From Bifidobacterium breve (GTDB lineage Bacteria > Actinomycetota > Thermoleophilia > Solirubrobacterales > Solirubrobacteraceae): DNA of 39,677 nucleotides. Each line of letters begins with the position of its first letter. The stretch's first letter is position 1. Position numbers and translations under genes: made by a program. This document shows, piece after piece, positions 22,502 through 31,559 of this stretch. Location of the stretch: positions 1 through 39,677 of the forward strand of contig CAMCUD010000038.1 of NCBI GenBank assembly GCA_945878865.1, written 5' to 3'. The notes below the pieces were generated by a model, which saw only the letters and a list, made by a program, of their open reading frames with translations, was not told the DNA's origin and did not search any database.

Positions 22502-24025
22502 GTGTTCTCAGTCCTCCAATCCATGCCCACCCGGGGCAAGTTCATCCTCGGGGCGTCGGTCCTCGTGGGCCTCATCGCGATGTTCCTGCTGTTCCGCATG
22601 GCCACCGCGCCGAGCTACGTGACGGTCGTCAGCGGCGTGCAGCCCGGCGACACGGCGAAGAGCACCGCGGCCCTCGACGAGGCGGGCATCTCCTACAAGC
22701 TGGAGAACAACGGGACGGCCGTCGCGGTCGTCAGCGACAGCGTCTCGCAGGCGAAGGTCGCGCTCGGCAGCGCGGGCATCGACATGGGCGGCACGTCGCA
22801 GCCCGGCTACGAGCTGCTCGACAACTCCAAGCTCGGCTCCTCGGACTTCCAGCAGAAGATCAACTACCAGCGCGCACTCGAGGGCGAGGTCGCCAAGACG
22901 CTGATGAACATCAACGGGATCAGCGGCGCCACGGTGCAGCTCTCGCTCCCCGAGGACAAGCTCTTCTCCGACAACTCGAAGCCGGCGACCGCCGCGGTCG
23001 TCCTGACGACCGACGCCAACGGCCTCGACCCCCAGCAGGTCAAGGGCATCGCGGGCATCGTGGCCGGCAGCGTCGAGGGGCTGAAGGACGAGAACGTCAC
23101 GATCACGTCCGCGACGACCGGCGAGCTCATGTGGCCGCTGGGCGACGGCGCGGACGGCGGGGGCGGCGCGACGGTGAAGCTCGCTGCCGAGAACCGCTAC
23201 GCCTCGCAGCTCGAGGCGAAGGTCAACGGCATGCTCATCCGGACGCTCGGCCCGAACAAGGCGTACGTGCAGGCGCAGCCGACGCTCAACGTCGACGACG
23301 TCAGCCGCGAGGAGCTGCGCTACGGGCCGAAGTCGATGGCGCTCAACCAGAAGACCGAGAAGGAGACGCTCAAGAGCACCGGCGACGACGGCGGCGCGGC
23401 GGGCGCGCGAGCGAACATCCAGGGCGCGACCGCCCAGGGCGGCAACACGAGCTCGGACTACAACCGCTCGTCGACCGAGGAGAACTTCGGCGTCGACAAG
23501 ACGATCCAGAAGACGAAGGTCGCGCCGGGCACGGTCGAGAAGCTCGACGTCGCGCTCGTGCTCGACGCCTCGCTGCCGCAGGCGACGGTGAGCCAGCTGC
23601 AGGCTGCGGTCGCCAGCGCCGTGGGGCTGAACCGCCAGCGCGGTGACACGCTGGCCGTCAGCCAGGTCGCCTTCGCCAAGCTGCCGAACACCACGCCGAA
23701 GAAGGGTCCCGTCCCGCAGACCGCGATGGGCGCGGCCAAGTGGATCGGCATCGGCATCGGCACGATCCTCTTCCTCTTCTTCGTGACCCGCGCGCTGCGC
23801 AAGCGCGAGAACGAGGCGCTCGGCGACGCGCGCTGGCTCACCGAGATCGACGAGCCGCGCCCCCTCGCCGCCCTGACCGCCGGTGACGGCGCGGTCGCCC
23901 CGACCAGCGTGCTGCCGGAGACGGCGCCCGCCAGCGCGGCGAGACAGCAGATCGGCGAGATGGTCGACAAGGAGCCTGAGAAGGTCGCCCAGCAGATCCG
24001 CGGCTGGATGGCGGAGGACCAGTGA
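22502..24025 (+). CDS. fliF: Flagellar MS-ring protein FliF
   Basis: FliF forms the MS ring in the cytoplasmic membrane. The 507-residue protein has an N-terminal transmembrane helix (FILGASVLVGLIAMFLLFRMA, about 15-35). The YscJ/FliF ring-building domain follows, including INYQRALEGEVAKTLMNINGI (about 120-140), then a flexible Gly/Asn-rich linker. A second transmembrane helix (WIGIGIGTILFLFFVTRAL, about 414-432) and the cytoplasmic FliG-binding tail complete it. The start is GTG, with a weak GAGG upstream. Its stop overlaps fliG by 4 nt (GTGA). Confidence 0.96.
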   Translation: MFSVLQSMPTRGKFILGASVLVGLIAMFLLFRMATAPSYVTVVSGVQPGDTAKSTAALDEAGISYKLENNGTAVAVVSDSVSQAKVALGSAGIDMGGTSQPGYELLDNSKLGSSDFQQKINYQRALEGEVAKTLMNINGISGATVQLSLPEDKLFSDNSKPATAAVVLTTDANGLDPQQVKGIAGIVAGSVEGLKDENVTITSATTGELMWPLGDGADGGGGATVKLAAENRYASQLEAKVNGMLIRTLGPNKAYVQAQPTLNVDDVSREELRYGPKSMALNQKTEKETLKSTGDDGGAAGARANIQGATAQGGNTSSDYNRSSTEENFGVDKTIQKTKVAPGTVEKLDVALVLDASLPQATVSQLQAAVASAVGLNRQRGDTLAVSQVAFAKLPNTTPKKGPVPQTAMGAAKWIGIGIGTILFLFFVTRALRKRENEALGDARWLTEIDEPRPLAALTAGDGAVAPTSVLPETAPASAARQQIGEMVDKEPEKVAQQIRGWMAEDQ

Positions 24026-25086
24026 GCGACGTCGCCGAAGCGCTCCCCGTCCCGGGGTCGCACGCCAACCCGACGGCCGGCTTCTCCGGCCGGCAGAAGG
24101 CCGCCGCGATGCTCGTCAGCCTCGGCCCGGAGAAGGCCGCCGAGGTCCTGCGGTTCATGCCCGACGAGGAGGTGGAGCAGCTCTCCGCGGACATGGCGGA
24201 GATCTACCGCGTCGACGCCGACGTCGCCGAGTCGCTGTACGAGGAGATGTACATCCGCCTCGCGCCCGGCTCGGAGGTCGCCCTCGGCGGCCTCGAGTAC
24301 ACGCGCGAGGTGCTGGAGAACCTCCTCGGCCCGCAGCGCGCCGACGAGATCATCAGCCTCCTGCAGGCGCGCGGCGAGGTCCGGCCGTTCGAGTTCCTGC
24401 GCCGCACGCCCCCCGAGCAGATCTGCACCCTGCTGAAGGACGAGGCGCCGCAGACGATCGCGCTCGTCATCGCGTCGCTGTGGCCGAGCGTCGCCGGCCA
24501 GGTCCTCACCCACCTTCCGCCCGAGCAGCAGGCCGAGATCGCGCTGCGCATCGCGACGATGCGCGAGACGAACCCCGGCGTGATCGGCGCGATCGACCAG
24601 GGCCTGCGGCAGAAGGTCTCGGCGATCAGCACCGCGGAGTTCCACTCGCCCGGCGGCATCGACTCCCTCGCGGACATCATCAACAACTCCGGCCGCTCGA
24701 CCGAGCGCCACGTCATCGAGTCGCTGGCGAAGTCCAACCCGGACCTCGCCGACGAGGTCCGGATGAAGCTCTTCACCTTCGAGGACCTCACGGTGCTCGA
24801 GGACCGCGACATGCAGCTCATCCTGCGCGAGGTCGAGGGCAAGGATCTCGTCCTCGCCCTGCGCGGCGTGCCGGAGGACCTCGTCGACAAGTTCCTCTCG
24901 AACATGTCCGAGCGCGCGGCACAGACGCTGCGCGAGGACATGGAGGTCATGCCGCCGCAGCGCCGCAACGTCGTCGAGGAGGCGCAGGGCAAGATCGTCG
25001 CGATCGTCCGCCGGCTCGACGAGGAGGGCACGATCGTCCTCCCGCGCGGCGAGGACGACGGTGACGGCGGCGGAGACGTCGTCTAG
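24022..25086 (+). CDS. fliG: Flagellar motor switch protein FliG
   Basis: FliG is the rotor protein that contacts the stator and transmits torque. The 354-residue protein has the N-terminal FliF-binding domain (GRQKAAAMLVSLGPEKAAEVLRFM, about 23-46) and the middle domain with EQICTLLKDEAPQTIALVIASL (about 133-154). The C-terminal domain has LFTFEDLTVLEDRDMQLILREVE (about 249-271), with the charged residues that interact with MotA. GTG start overlapping fliF; TAG stop overlapping the fliH GTG by 1 nt. Confidence 0.97.
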   Translation: MSDVAEALPVPGSHANPTAGFSGRQKAAAMLVSLGPEKAAEVLRFMPDEEVEQLSADMAEIYRVDADVAESLYEEMYIRLAPGSEVALGGLEYTREVLENLLGPQRADEIISLLQARGEVRPFEFLRRTPPEQICTLLKDEAPQTIALVIASLWPSVAGQVLTHLPPEQQAEIALRIATMRETNPGVIGAIDQGLRQKVSAISTAEFHSPGGIDSLADIINNSGRSTERHVIESLAKSNPDLADEVRMKLFTFEDLTVLEDRDMQLILREVEGKDLVLALRGVPEDLVDKFLSNMSERAAQTLREDMEVMPPQRRNVVEEAQGKIVAIVRRLDEEGTIVLPRGEDDGDGGGDVV

Positions 25087-25664
25087 TGAGCTTCGACCTG
25101 CCGCAGCTGATCCCGCCCGGCGGCGCGGCGGCTCGCGACCCCATCGCCGAGGCGATGGCCGAGGCCGACACGATCCGCCAGCGCGCCTACGAGGAGGGCT
25201 ACGCCGCGGGCGTCGCCGAGGGGCGCGCGTCGACCGCTCCGGCCGCCGAGGCGCTCGTCGGCGCGGCGCAGGGGCTGGAGCAGATGTCCGAGCACGTCGC
25301 CGACGGCCTGGAGCGCGGCGCGGTGGCGCTGGCGCTGCGCATCGCCGAGCAGGTGATCGGCGCGGCGGTGACCGTCGAGCCCGAGCACGTCCTCGAGGCG
25401 ATCCGCGGCGCGCTGCGCCGCCTGGCCGACCGCGAGCGCGTGCAGATCCTCGTCAACCCTGATGACCTCGACGTCGTCCGCGCCGGAATCGAGGACGTGA
25501 CCGCCCAGCTGGGCGGCATCGCGGCCGTCGACGTCCAGGCCGAGCGGCGCGTCTCGCGCGGCGGCGCCATCGTCCGCACGGGCGAGGGCGACGTGGATGC
25601 GTCGATCGAGACGAAGCTGACGAAGGCCCGCGAGGTGCTCGAGCGTGAGTTCGCAGACGCCTGA
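25086..25664 (+). CDS. fliH: Flagellar export ATPase regulator FliH
   Basis: FliH is the peripheral-stalk-like partner of the FliI ATPase. The 192-residue protein contains the helical region ADTIRQRAYEEGYAAGVAEGRA (about 23-44), whose glycine-spaced helix is typical of FliH. The C-terminal domain follows, with ALRIAEQVIGAAVTVEPEHVLEAIRGAL and a V-x-x-D-P-R-V-x-x-G-G-x-x-V-E-T-like segment degenerated here to RVSRGGAIVRTGEGDVDASIETKL. GTG start coupled to fliG; its 3' end overlaps fliI by 20 nt. Confidence 0.9.
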   Translation: MSFDLPQLIPPGGAAARDPIAEAMAEADTIRQRAYEEGYAAGVAEGRASTAPAAEALVGAAQGLEQMSEHVADGLERGAVALALRIAEQVIGAAVTVEPEHVLEAIRGALRRLADRERVQILVNPDDLDVVRAGIEDVTAQLGGIAAVDVQAERRVSRGGAIVRTGEGDVDASIETKLTKAREVLEREFADA

Positions 25665-27120
25665 GGCCTACCTCGACGCGGGGCTGGAGAAGCTCGCGCG
25701 CCTGGCCGTCGCCGTCAGCCGGGCTGACCTGTCGGTCCGCCGCGGCTGCGTGAGCGACGTCATCGGGCTCATCATCGAAGCCGCGGGCCTCGAGGTCGAG
25801 GTCGGCGAGCTCTGCGAGATCTCGACCGGGCGCGACCGTGCGTCGGTGCCTGCGGAGGTCGTGGGGTTCCGCGCGGGGCGGACGCTGCTCATGCCGCTCG
25901 GCGACATGCAGGGCATCGGCCCGGGCAACCTCGTGATCGCGACGGGCGAGCAGCTCACCGTGCCGGTGGGCGAGGAGATGCTCGGCCGTGTGCTCGACGG
26001 GCTCGGCCGGCCGCTGGACGGCGGCGACGACTCCGCTCTTGCGCCGCGGCGCGGCGCCAACGCGATGCCGCCCGACCCGCTCTCCCGCCCGCGCATCGAG
26101 GAACGCGTCTCGCTCGGCGTCCGGGCGCTCGACGCGCTGGTGCCGTGCGGCCGCGGCCAGCGCATGGGCATCTTCGCCGGCTCGGGCGTCGGCAAGTCGT
26201 CGCTGCTGGGCATGATCGCGCGGTCGACGTCGGCCGACATCAACGTCATCTGCCTGGTCGGCGAGCGCGGCCGCGAGGTGCGCGAGTTCATCGAACGTGA
26301 CCTCGGCGACGCGATCTCCCGGTCGGTCGTGGTCGTGGCGACGTCGGATCAGCCCGCGCTCGTGCGCATCAAGGCGGCGATGACCGCGACGACGATCGCC
26401 GAGGCGTTCCGCGACCAGGGCGCCGACGTGATGCTGATGATGGACTCGGTCACCCGCTTCGCCATGGCGCAGCGCGAGGTCGGCCTGGCCATCGGCGAGC
26501 CGCCGGCGACGCGCGGGTACACGCCCTCGGTCTTCGCCCTGCTGCCCAAGCTGCTGGAGCGCTCGGGCACGAGCGCCGAGGGCTCGATCACCGCGCTGTA
26601 CACCGTGCTGGTCGACGGCGACGACATGAACGAGCCGATCGCCGACGCGGTCCGCTCGATCCTGGACGGCCACATCGTCCTCACGCGCGAGCTCGCGCAC
26701 CAGGGCCACTACCCGGCGATCGACGTGCTGCAGTCCGTGTCGCGTCTCGTCGGCGAGATCATGCGCCCCGACGTGCGCGCGGCCGGCACCGACGTGCGCG
26801 CGCTCATGGCCGCTTACAAGGACAAGCGCGACCTCATCTCCATCGGCGCGTACGAGGCGGGCACCGACCCGCTCACCGACCGGGCGATCGCGATGCGCGA
26901 CCCGATCGAGCGCTTCCTGCGCCAGACCGTCGACGACCGCTCGACCGCCGAGCAGGCCGACGAGCACCTCCTGGCGCTCGCCGCGCAGGCGGGCGGGCTG
27001 GGCGGCGGCGGGGCAGCCGGCGGGGCCGGGGATCCGTTCCCCGACCACGTCGACGGCGTCCCGGCCGAGTACCCGGCCGCGAACCCCAGCGCGATTCCGC
27101 CGCTCAACCTCGGGGTCTAG
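25645..27120 (+). CDS. fliI: Flagellum-specific export ATPase FliI
   Basis: FliI is the cytoplasmic hexameric ATPase of the flagellar type III export apparatus. The 491-residue protein has an F1-beta-like fold with Walker A GIFAGSGVGKSS (about 173-184), Walker B VMLMMDSVTRFA and the signature PPATRGYTPSVFALLPKLLERSG (about 289-311). The C-terminal 40 residues are a Gly/Ala/Pro-rich extension. The GTG start at 25645 lies inside fliH. The stop is part of a CTAG that also gives the stop of the opposite-strand PASTA gene. Confidence 0.97.
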   Translation: MSSQTPEAYLDAGLEKLARLAVAVSRADLSVRRGCVSDVIGLIIEAAGLEVEVGELCEISTGRDRASVPAEVVGFRAGRTLLMPLGDMQGIGPGNLVIATGEQLTVPVGEEMLGRVLDGLGRPLDGGDDSALAPRRGANAMPPDPLSRPRIEERVSLGVRALDALVPCGRGQRMGIFAGSGVGKSSLLGMIARSTSADINVICLVGERGREVREFIERDLGDAISRSVVVVATSDQPALVRIKAAMTATTIAEAFRDQGADVMLMMDSVTRFAMAQREVGLAIGEPPATRGYTPSVFALLPKLLERSGTSAEGSITALYTVLVDGDDMNEPIADAVRSILDGHIVLTRELAHQGHYPAIDVLQSVSRLVGEIMRPDVRAAGTDVRALMAAYKDKRDLISIGAYEAGTDPLTDRAIAMRDPIERFLRQTVDDRSTAEQADEHLLALAAQAGGLGGGGAAGGAGDPFPDHVDGVPAEYPAANPSAIPPLNLGV

Positions 27121-28484
27121 GACCCCTTCGACACCCGCACGGTCACCGCGGCGCCGCCGCGCAGCTGCTTGCCGGGCTTGAGCACCGTCCCGACCACGCG
27201 CCCCTTCCTGACCTTCTTCGAGCGCACGCGCTTGACCTTCGCGGCGCAGTTGGCCTTCTTCAGCGCCTTGCGCACGGACGTCAGGGTCGCGCCGCGCTTG
27301 ACCTTCGGCACCTTGCAGCGCTTGGCCGCCGCCACCGGCGCGCTCTGCGGCAGCAGCGACGCCGGGTCGACGTAGGCGTCGCCGGTCGACGGGACCTCGT
27401 CGCCGCCGCTCGTCGTCCCGCCCTTGAGATTCAGCGTGATGACGAGGTTGCCGTCGGCGCCGATCGTGACCTTCGCGAAGCCGGCCTCGGATTCGGCGTC
27501 CGCGCTGAACGTCGTGACGATCCCCTTCGTCGTGCCGGACATCAGGAGCTCGAACGTCGCCGCCCAGGGGCCGAACGGGAGGATCGGCGCGGACACGTTG
27601 GCGCGCCCGGTGACCTTGCCGTCGACGGCGCCGTTCGTCGCCGTGATCGTGCCGCCGATCGTCGCGTCGCCGATGGCGAAGTCGTCCTCCATGACGCAGG
27701 TCGGGCCGTCGCTCGAACCCAGGACGTTGAGCGTCCACGTGTCGGCCCCGCGGTAGTCCACGGTGGCCGAGCCGCGCAGCGCGCCGCTCGTCGCGCACGC
27801 GATGCGCGCCTCGCCCGACAGGCGCATGCCGGTGCTGTCCCAGAGCAGCGTGCCCTTCAGCAGCTGGATGCCCTCGGCGAGGGTGACGGGCCCATCGACG
27901 CTGCCGGTGACCTTCGTCACCGGGTCGTCGGCGAAGATGTCGCAGCCTTCCAGCCGGCCGGAGATGTCGACGGGGGTACCGCCGAGGTCGTAGCCCTTCA
28001 GGCCGAGGGTGAAGCGGTAGCTGCGGTCCCAGCGGATGAGGCCGCTGCCGACCTGTTCGTCGCCGAGGAAGATGCGGACGACGAAGCCGTTCGCGCTCAC
28101 GGCGAACCCGATCCGCCACTTCTGCCCGGCGGGCGCCTTGGGCAGGGTCTTCGTCACCGAGCCGCTGGACGGCTGCGTGTCCTCGGTGAGCGGCTTGACC
28201 GGCGCGCACTGCTCGCCGGCGACGTAGGTGGTCAGGCGCTTCTGCGCGGTGAGCGCGTGCGCGGGCGCCGCCGCGAAGGCGAACGCGATGAGTGTGGCGA
28301 CCGCGAAACGCGCGGCACCGGACAGGATGCGAATGCTGGACAGTGGTCGGCCCCCCCAGACCGAATGAGACGCGACGGAAGATACGGCGTCGGCCGCCGT
28401 CGCACAAGCCCGGATTCCGGTGTGAGGGGGTGGCGCCGAAACCGGTCCGATCTCGACCGCTCCGGGCGACACCCCGGCGTCCAC
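27117..28484 (-). CDS. Secreted protein with C-terminal PASTA domain
   Basis: Specific function not recognised. The product (455 residues from the GTG at 28484) has a hydrophobic export segment FAVATLIAFAFAAAPAHA at residues about 60-77. The true start could therefore lie further downstream, although no ATG/GTG/TTG occurs in frame between 28472 and the segment. The mature part is beta-rich with repeated Gly/Thr strands and two Cys-bounded regions. The last 69 residues, CKVPKVKRGATLTSVRKALKKANC and following, form a PASTA domain, usually binding peptidoglycan or beta-lactam-like ligands. It lies antisense between fliI and fliJ and interrupts the otherwise co-directional export genes. Confidence 0.78.
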   Translation of the reverse strand: MDAGVSPGAVEIGPVSAPPPHTGIRACATAADAVSSVASHSVWGGRPLSSIRILSGAARFAVATLIAFAFAAAPAHALTAQKRLTTYVAGEQCAPVKPLTEDTQPSSGSVTKTLPKAPAGQKWRIGFAVSANGFVVRIFLGDEQVGSGLIRWDRSYRFTLGLKGYDLGGTPVDISGRLEGCDIFADDPVTKVTGSVDGPVTLAEGIQLLKGTLLWDSTGMRLSGEARIACATSGALRGSATVDYRGADTWTLNVLGSSDGPTCVMEDDFAIGDATIGGTITATNGAVDGKVTGRANVSAPILPFGPWAATFELLMSGTTKGIVTTFSADAESEAGFAKVTIGADGNLVITLNLKGGTTSGGDEVPSTGDAYVDPASLLPQSAPVAAAKRCKVPKVKRGATLTSVRKALKKANCAAKVKRVRSKKVRKGRVVGTVLKPGKQLRGGAAVTVRVSKGS

Positions 28485-28533
28485 CTCCGCATACCCGGTT
28501 CATCCGGATGACCCGGACACCCGTCCACGACGC

Positions 28534-28560
28534 TGAAGGCCGCTCCCCAGCAGCCGACCA
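28534..28560 (+). promoter_or_regulatory. Sigma-28-type promoter of the fliJ-flgE operon, close to leaderless
   Basis: TGAAG (28534-28538), 14 nt, GCCGACCA (28553-28560). One mismatch from TCAAG. The fliJ start codons (GTG 28566, ATG 28569) lie 5-8 nt after the -10, where transcription would begin, and no ribosome-binding site is visible. Confidence 0.55.
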
Positions 28561-28568
28561 CAGGCGTG

Positions 28569-29030
28569 ATGACCGATGTCCCCTTCAGGTTCGGTCTCGA
28601 GCGGGTCCGCGAGCTGCGGGCCCACGACGAGGACCGCGCCAGGGAGGAATTCGCCGCCTCCCTCAATCGCCGCGCCCGTGGCGCCGCGATGCTCCAGGCT
28701 GCCCAGGATCTCATCCAGGAGGCGCGCGACGGCCGCCGCTCCGAGGCGGCGGCTGGACCGCTCACGGGCCAGGACCTCGTCAGCCAGCAGCTCTGGCTCG
28801 AGCGGCTCGAGCGCCACCGCGACAGCGCCGCGCAGGAACTCACCCGCTCCGACGCCGAGCTCTCCGCCCGCCGCCACGAGCTCGACCAGGCCCGCCAGAA
28901 GCGCGAGGTCCTCGAGAAGCTGAAGGAGCGCCGCCGCGACGAACACGCGGCCGAGAACGCGCGCCGCGAAGGCGCCGCCCTCGACGAGATGGCCCTCTCC
29001 GCCCACGTGCGCAGGATGGCGGGCCGATGA
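28569..29030 (+). CDS. fliJ: Flagellar export protein FliJ
   Basis: FliJ is the coiled-coil stalk of the export ATPase and an escort for chaperones. The 153-residue, highly charged protein is almost entirely helical. It starts FRFGLERVRELRAHDEDRAREEFA (about 6-29), the standard FliJ N-terminus, and continues with Arg/Glu heptads. The ATG is preferred over the adjacent GTG at 28566. It is separated from fliI by the antisense PASTA gene. Its stop overlaps the next gene by 4 nt. Confidence 0.87.
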   Translation: MTDVPFRFGLERVRELRAHDEDRAREEFAASLNRRARGAAMLQAAQDLIQEARDGRRSEAAAGPLTGQDLVSQQLWLERLERHRDSAAQELTRSDAELSARRHELDQARQKREVLEKLKERRRDEHAAENARREGAALDEMALSAHVRRMAGR

Positions 29031-29812
29031 GCATCACCGCGATCTCCGGGCGGATCGACGAGATCCAGCAGATGGTCGACGCGCTGCAGGCCGGCCCGAA
29101 GGGCGGCGACGGCGCGAACTTCGCCGCCGCGCTGCAGAACGCCACCACCGCCGGCGGGACGAGCGACGCGACCGCCAACCCTCAGGCCGGCACGCCGCTG
29201 GCCGCCCCCACGACCGCGCAGGCGGGCGCGGCCCCGGGCGCTGCCACCGGCCCGCTGGGCACGCCCTACGACGCGCAGATCCAGGCGGCCGCGGAGAAGT
29301 ACGGCCTCGACCCGGCCGTCCTCGCGGGCCTCATCAAGCAGGAGTCGAACTTCAACCCGAACGCCACGAGTCCGGCGGGCGCGCGAGGCCTCGTGCAGCT
29401 CATGCCCGGCACCGCGGCGTCGCTCGGCGTCACCGATCCGACCGATCCCGCCCAGGCGATCGACGGCGGCGCGAAGTACCTCAAGCAGCAGCTCGACACG
29501 TTCGGCGGCGACATCCGCAAGGCGCTGGCGGCCTACAACGCCGGCCCCGGCGCCGTCCAGCGCTACGGCGGCATCCCGCCGTACGCCGAGACCCAGAACT
29601 ACGTGCAGAAGGTGCTCGGCTACGCGGAGGAGTTCCGCAGCAAGAGCGCCACGTCGACGCCGGCCGCGCTGCCGGCCGCCTCGACCCTGCCCGTCGCCGC
29701 GGCCGCCATCGGCCAGGCGACGAGCACGCCCGCCGGCGGCGTGCCGACCACCTCCTTGTCCACCCCGACCGGGCTGTCGTCAAGCGGCGACCTGCCCTAC
29801 TCGACCACATGA
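29027..29812 (+). CDS. Lytic transglycosylase (SLT domain), flagellar operon
   Basis: SLT-type lytic transglycosylases cleave peptidoglycan glycan strands. The 261-residue protein has an Ala/Thr/Gly-rich N-terminal half (about 1-80). A full SLT domain (about 88-200) follows, with the catalytic-Glu motif LIKQESNFNPNATS (E108 by my count), GARGLVQLMPGTA and AYNAGPGAVQRYGG. There is no signal peptide, which fits export through the flagellar channel itself. Being among the rod/hook genes, it probably supplies the muramidase activity missing from the short FlgJ at 991-1299. Overlaps fliJ and fliK by 4 nt each. Confidence 0.88.
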   Translation: MSITAISGRIDEIQQMVDALQAGPKGGDGANFAAALQNATTAGGTSDATANPQAGTPLAAPTTAQAGAAPGAATGPLGTPYDAQIQAAAEKYGLDPAVLAGLIKQESNFNPNATSPAGARGLVQLMPGTAASLGVTDPTDPAQAIDGGAKYLKQQLDTFGGDIRKALAAYNAGPGAVQRYGGIPPYAETQNYVQKVLGYAEEFRSKSATSTPAALPAASTLPVAAAAIGQATSTPAGGVPTTSLSTPTGLSSSGDLPYSTT

Positions 29813-31125
29813 GCGTGACCCCTCGCACCATCCCACCTGCGACCCACGCGCCGCCGTCGGTCGCCCGCTCCGGAGGACCACCCGGAGCGCCACCGGGGAC
29901 AGGATTCGACCAGATCCTCGCCCTTCAATCCCAGGCCCGGACCGCACCTGCGGAAGGCCGCACAGGACAGACCGACACCCCGACTGGTGCGGTCGACGAC
30001 CAGGACGCCACGCAGCGCGACGCGGTCCCCGGCGAGGAGCCGGGCACCGTGAGCGATCCCGCTGCCGCGGTTGAGCCTCCGGCGCCCGTCGAGGCGCCGG
30101 CTCCGACGCCGGCGGCGGACGCCGCCGCCGAGCCCCAGGTCGACATCCCGGTGCTGCCGTCCGAGGCCGAGACGTCGACGACCACCACCGATCCGGCCGC
30201 GACGGTGGCCGGGTCACCCGTCCCCGTGCTGGAGGGCTCGGGGACCGCGCAGCCGGGTGTGGAGGCGCCCGAGCCTGCCATCACTGGTGCGTCGTCGCCG
30301 ATGCCGGAGGCCCCCGTGACCGTGCTGGAGGGCACGGGCACGGAGGCTGGACCGGCGAACGGGCAGGAGGCCGCCGCGACGGTGGCGGCCTCCGCGCCCG
30401 ATCCTTCCGAGACCCCCGCCTCGCCCGCCGCCGCGACGACGTCCCCCGGCGTCGACCCGGCGGCGGCGAAGGCCGGGTCGAAGCCCGAGGCGGCCGCGTC
30501 GCAGCAGCCCGCCGCCGGCGATCAGCCCAAGCAGCAGAGCGGGGAGCAGACCGGGTCGTCGGGCCCGCCGGCGACTCCCGCGGCCTCGGCGCCGTCACCG
30601 GCTCCGCAGGCCGCGCCGCCCCCGACTGCTCCGCCGGCGCATGCCGCGGCGCACCCGCAGACCGCCGCCGGCGCACCGATGCTGCCCAGCACGGTGCACC
30701 GCATGCAGGCGCTCGTGGACTTCGCCGTCCGCAAGGGTCACGCGCAGGCGCACCTCGAGCTGCACCCGGCCGAGCTCGGCCAGGTCAACGTCCGCCTGCG
30801 CAGCGCCGCGGGCGGAGGCCTGACCGCCACGATGACCGTCGACCGGCCCGAGGCGCTCCAGGCGCTTCAGGCGGCCGCCGACCAGCTGCGCCAGTCCCTC
30901 GAGGACCAGGGCGTGGAAGTCGCGCGGCTCGACATCGGCCTCTCCGCGCAGGCGCGCGGCGATGAGGCCCGGACCGGCGCCCGCCAGGACGGGCGCGACG
31001 CCAGCGGTGGGATCTCCCATCGCCGCGGCACGGACGCCGCCGACCCCGACCATGACGACCCCGACCTCGCCCCGGCGACGGCGCGGCCCCTGAACCCGGG
31101 CGCGCTCGTCGACGTGCAGGCCTAG
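29809..31125 (+). CDS. fliK: Flagellar hook-length control protein FliK
   Basis: FliK measures hook length and switches export specificity. The 438-residue protein has a long, disordered Pro/Ala/Thr/Glu-rich N-terminal part with imperfect repeats around VLEGSGT and VLEGTGT (about 140-185). The Flg_hook domain (about 300-385) contains ARKGHAQAHLELHPAELGQ-like sequence (as LELHPAELGQVNVRL), the diagnostic FliK motif. The tail is charged. Start ATG overlaps the transglycosylase stop. It is the full-size paralogue of the short FliK-like protein at 3023-3682. Confidence 0.9.
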   Translation: MSVTPRTIPPATHAPPSVARSGGPPGAPPGTGFDQILALQSQARTAPAEGRTGQTDTPTGAVDDQDATQRDAVPGEEPGTVSDPAAAVEPPAPVEAPAPTPAADAAAEPQVDIPVLPSEAETSTTTTDPAATVAGSPVPVLEGSGTAQPGVEAPEPAITGASSPMPEAPVTVLEGTGTEAGPANGQEAAATVAASAPDPSETPASPAAATTSPGVDPAAAKAGSKPEAAASQQPAAGDQPKQQSGEQTGSSGPPATPAASAPSPAPQAAPPPTAPPAHAAAHPQTAAGAPMLPSTVHRMQALVDFAVRKGHAQAHLELHPAELGQVNVRLRSAAGGGLTATMTVDRPEALQALQAAADQLRQSLEDQGVEVARLDIGLSAQARGDEARTGARQDGRDASGGISHRRGTDAADPDHDDPDLAPATARPLNPGALVDVQA

Positions 31126-31142
31126 CGGGAGAGGAGGCACGG

Positions 31143-31559
31143 ATGTCCTCAGTCTCCGCCGTGAACAACGCGGCCCTCGACCTCACGAAAAAGCAGACGA
31201 CGTCGGAAGCGGGGGGCGCGAACCTCGACAAGAACGCGTTCCTGAAGCTGCTGAGCGCGCAGATGAAGTACCAGGACCCGATGAACCCGACGGACCAGAC
31301 CCAGCAGCTCGCGCAGCTGGCGAACTTCTCGTCGCTCGAGCAGATGTCGAACATGGCCGCGTCGATGGCGGCCATGGGCAACGAGGCGAAGGCCAACACG
31401 GCCGTGAACCTCGTCGGCAAGGACGTCACCTACAAGAACGACAAGGGTGAGTCCGTCACCGGCAAGGTCGACAAGGTGACCTTCAAGGACGGCGCGCCGA
31501 TGCTCGTCGTCGGGGGTGTCGCCGACATCGACCCGGCGAAGATCTCGGAGGTCGCGTGA
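31143..31559 (+). CDS. flgD: Flagellar hook assembly (scaffold) protein FlgD
   Basis: FlgD caps the hook during assembly. The 138-residue protein has the core motif LDKNAFLKLLSAQMKYQDPMNPTD (about 28-51) and QQLAQLANFSSLEQMSNM (about 53-70), diagnostic of FlgD. A short C-terminal beta domain follows. It is the short form without the larger Tudor/FnIII insert. Ribosome-binding site GAGGAGG about 8 nt upstream. Confidence 0.95.
   Translation: MSSVSAVNNAALDLTKKQTTSEAGGANLDKNAFLKLLSAQMKYQDPMNPTDQTQQLAQLANFSSLEQMSNMAASMAAMGNEAKANTAVNLVGKDVTYKNDKGESVTGKVDKVTFKDGAPMLVVGGVADIDPAKISEVA

Noticed and set aside
25453-28503. 1,016-codon minus-strand open frame across fliH-fliI and the PASTA gene
   Set aside because: Low-complexity charged translation typical of antisense frames in G+C-rich DNA. 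fliI and the PASTA protein in other frames have clear domains.
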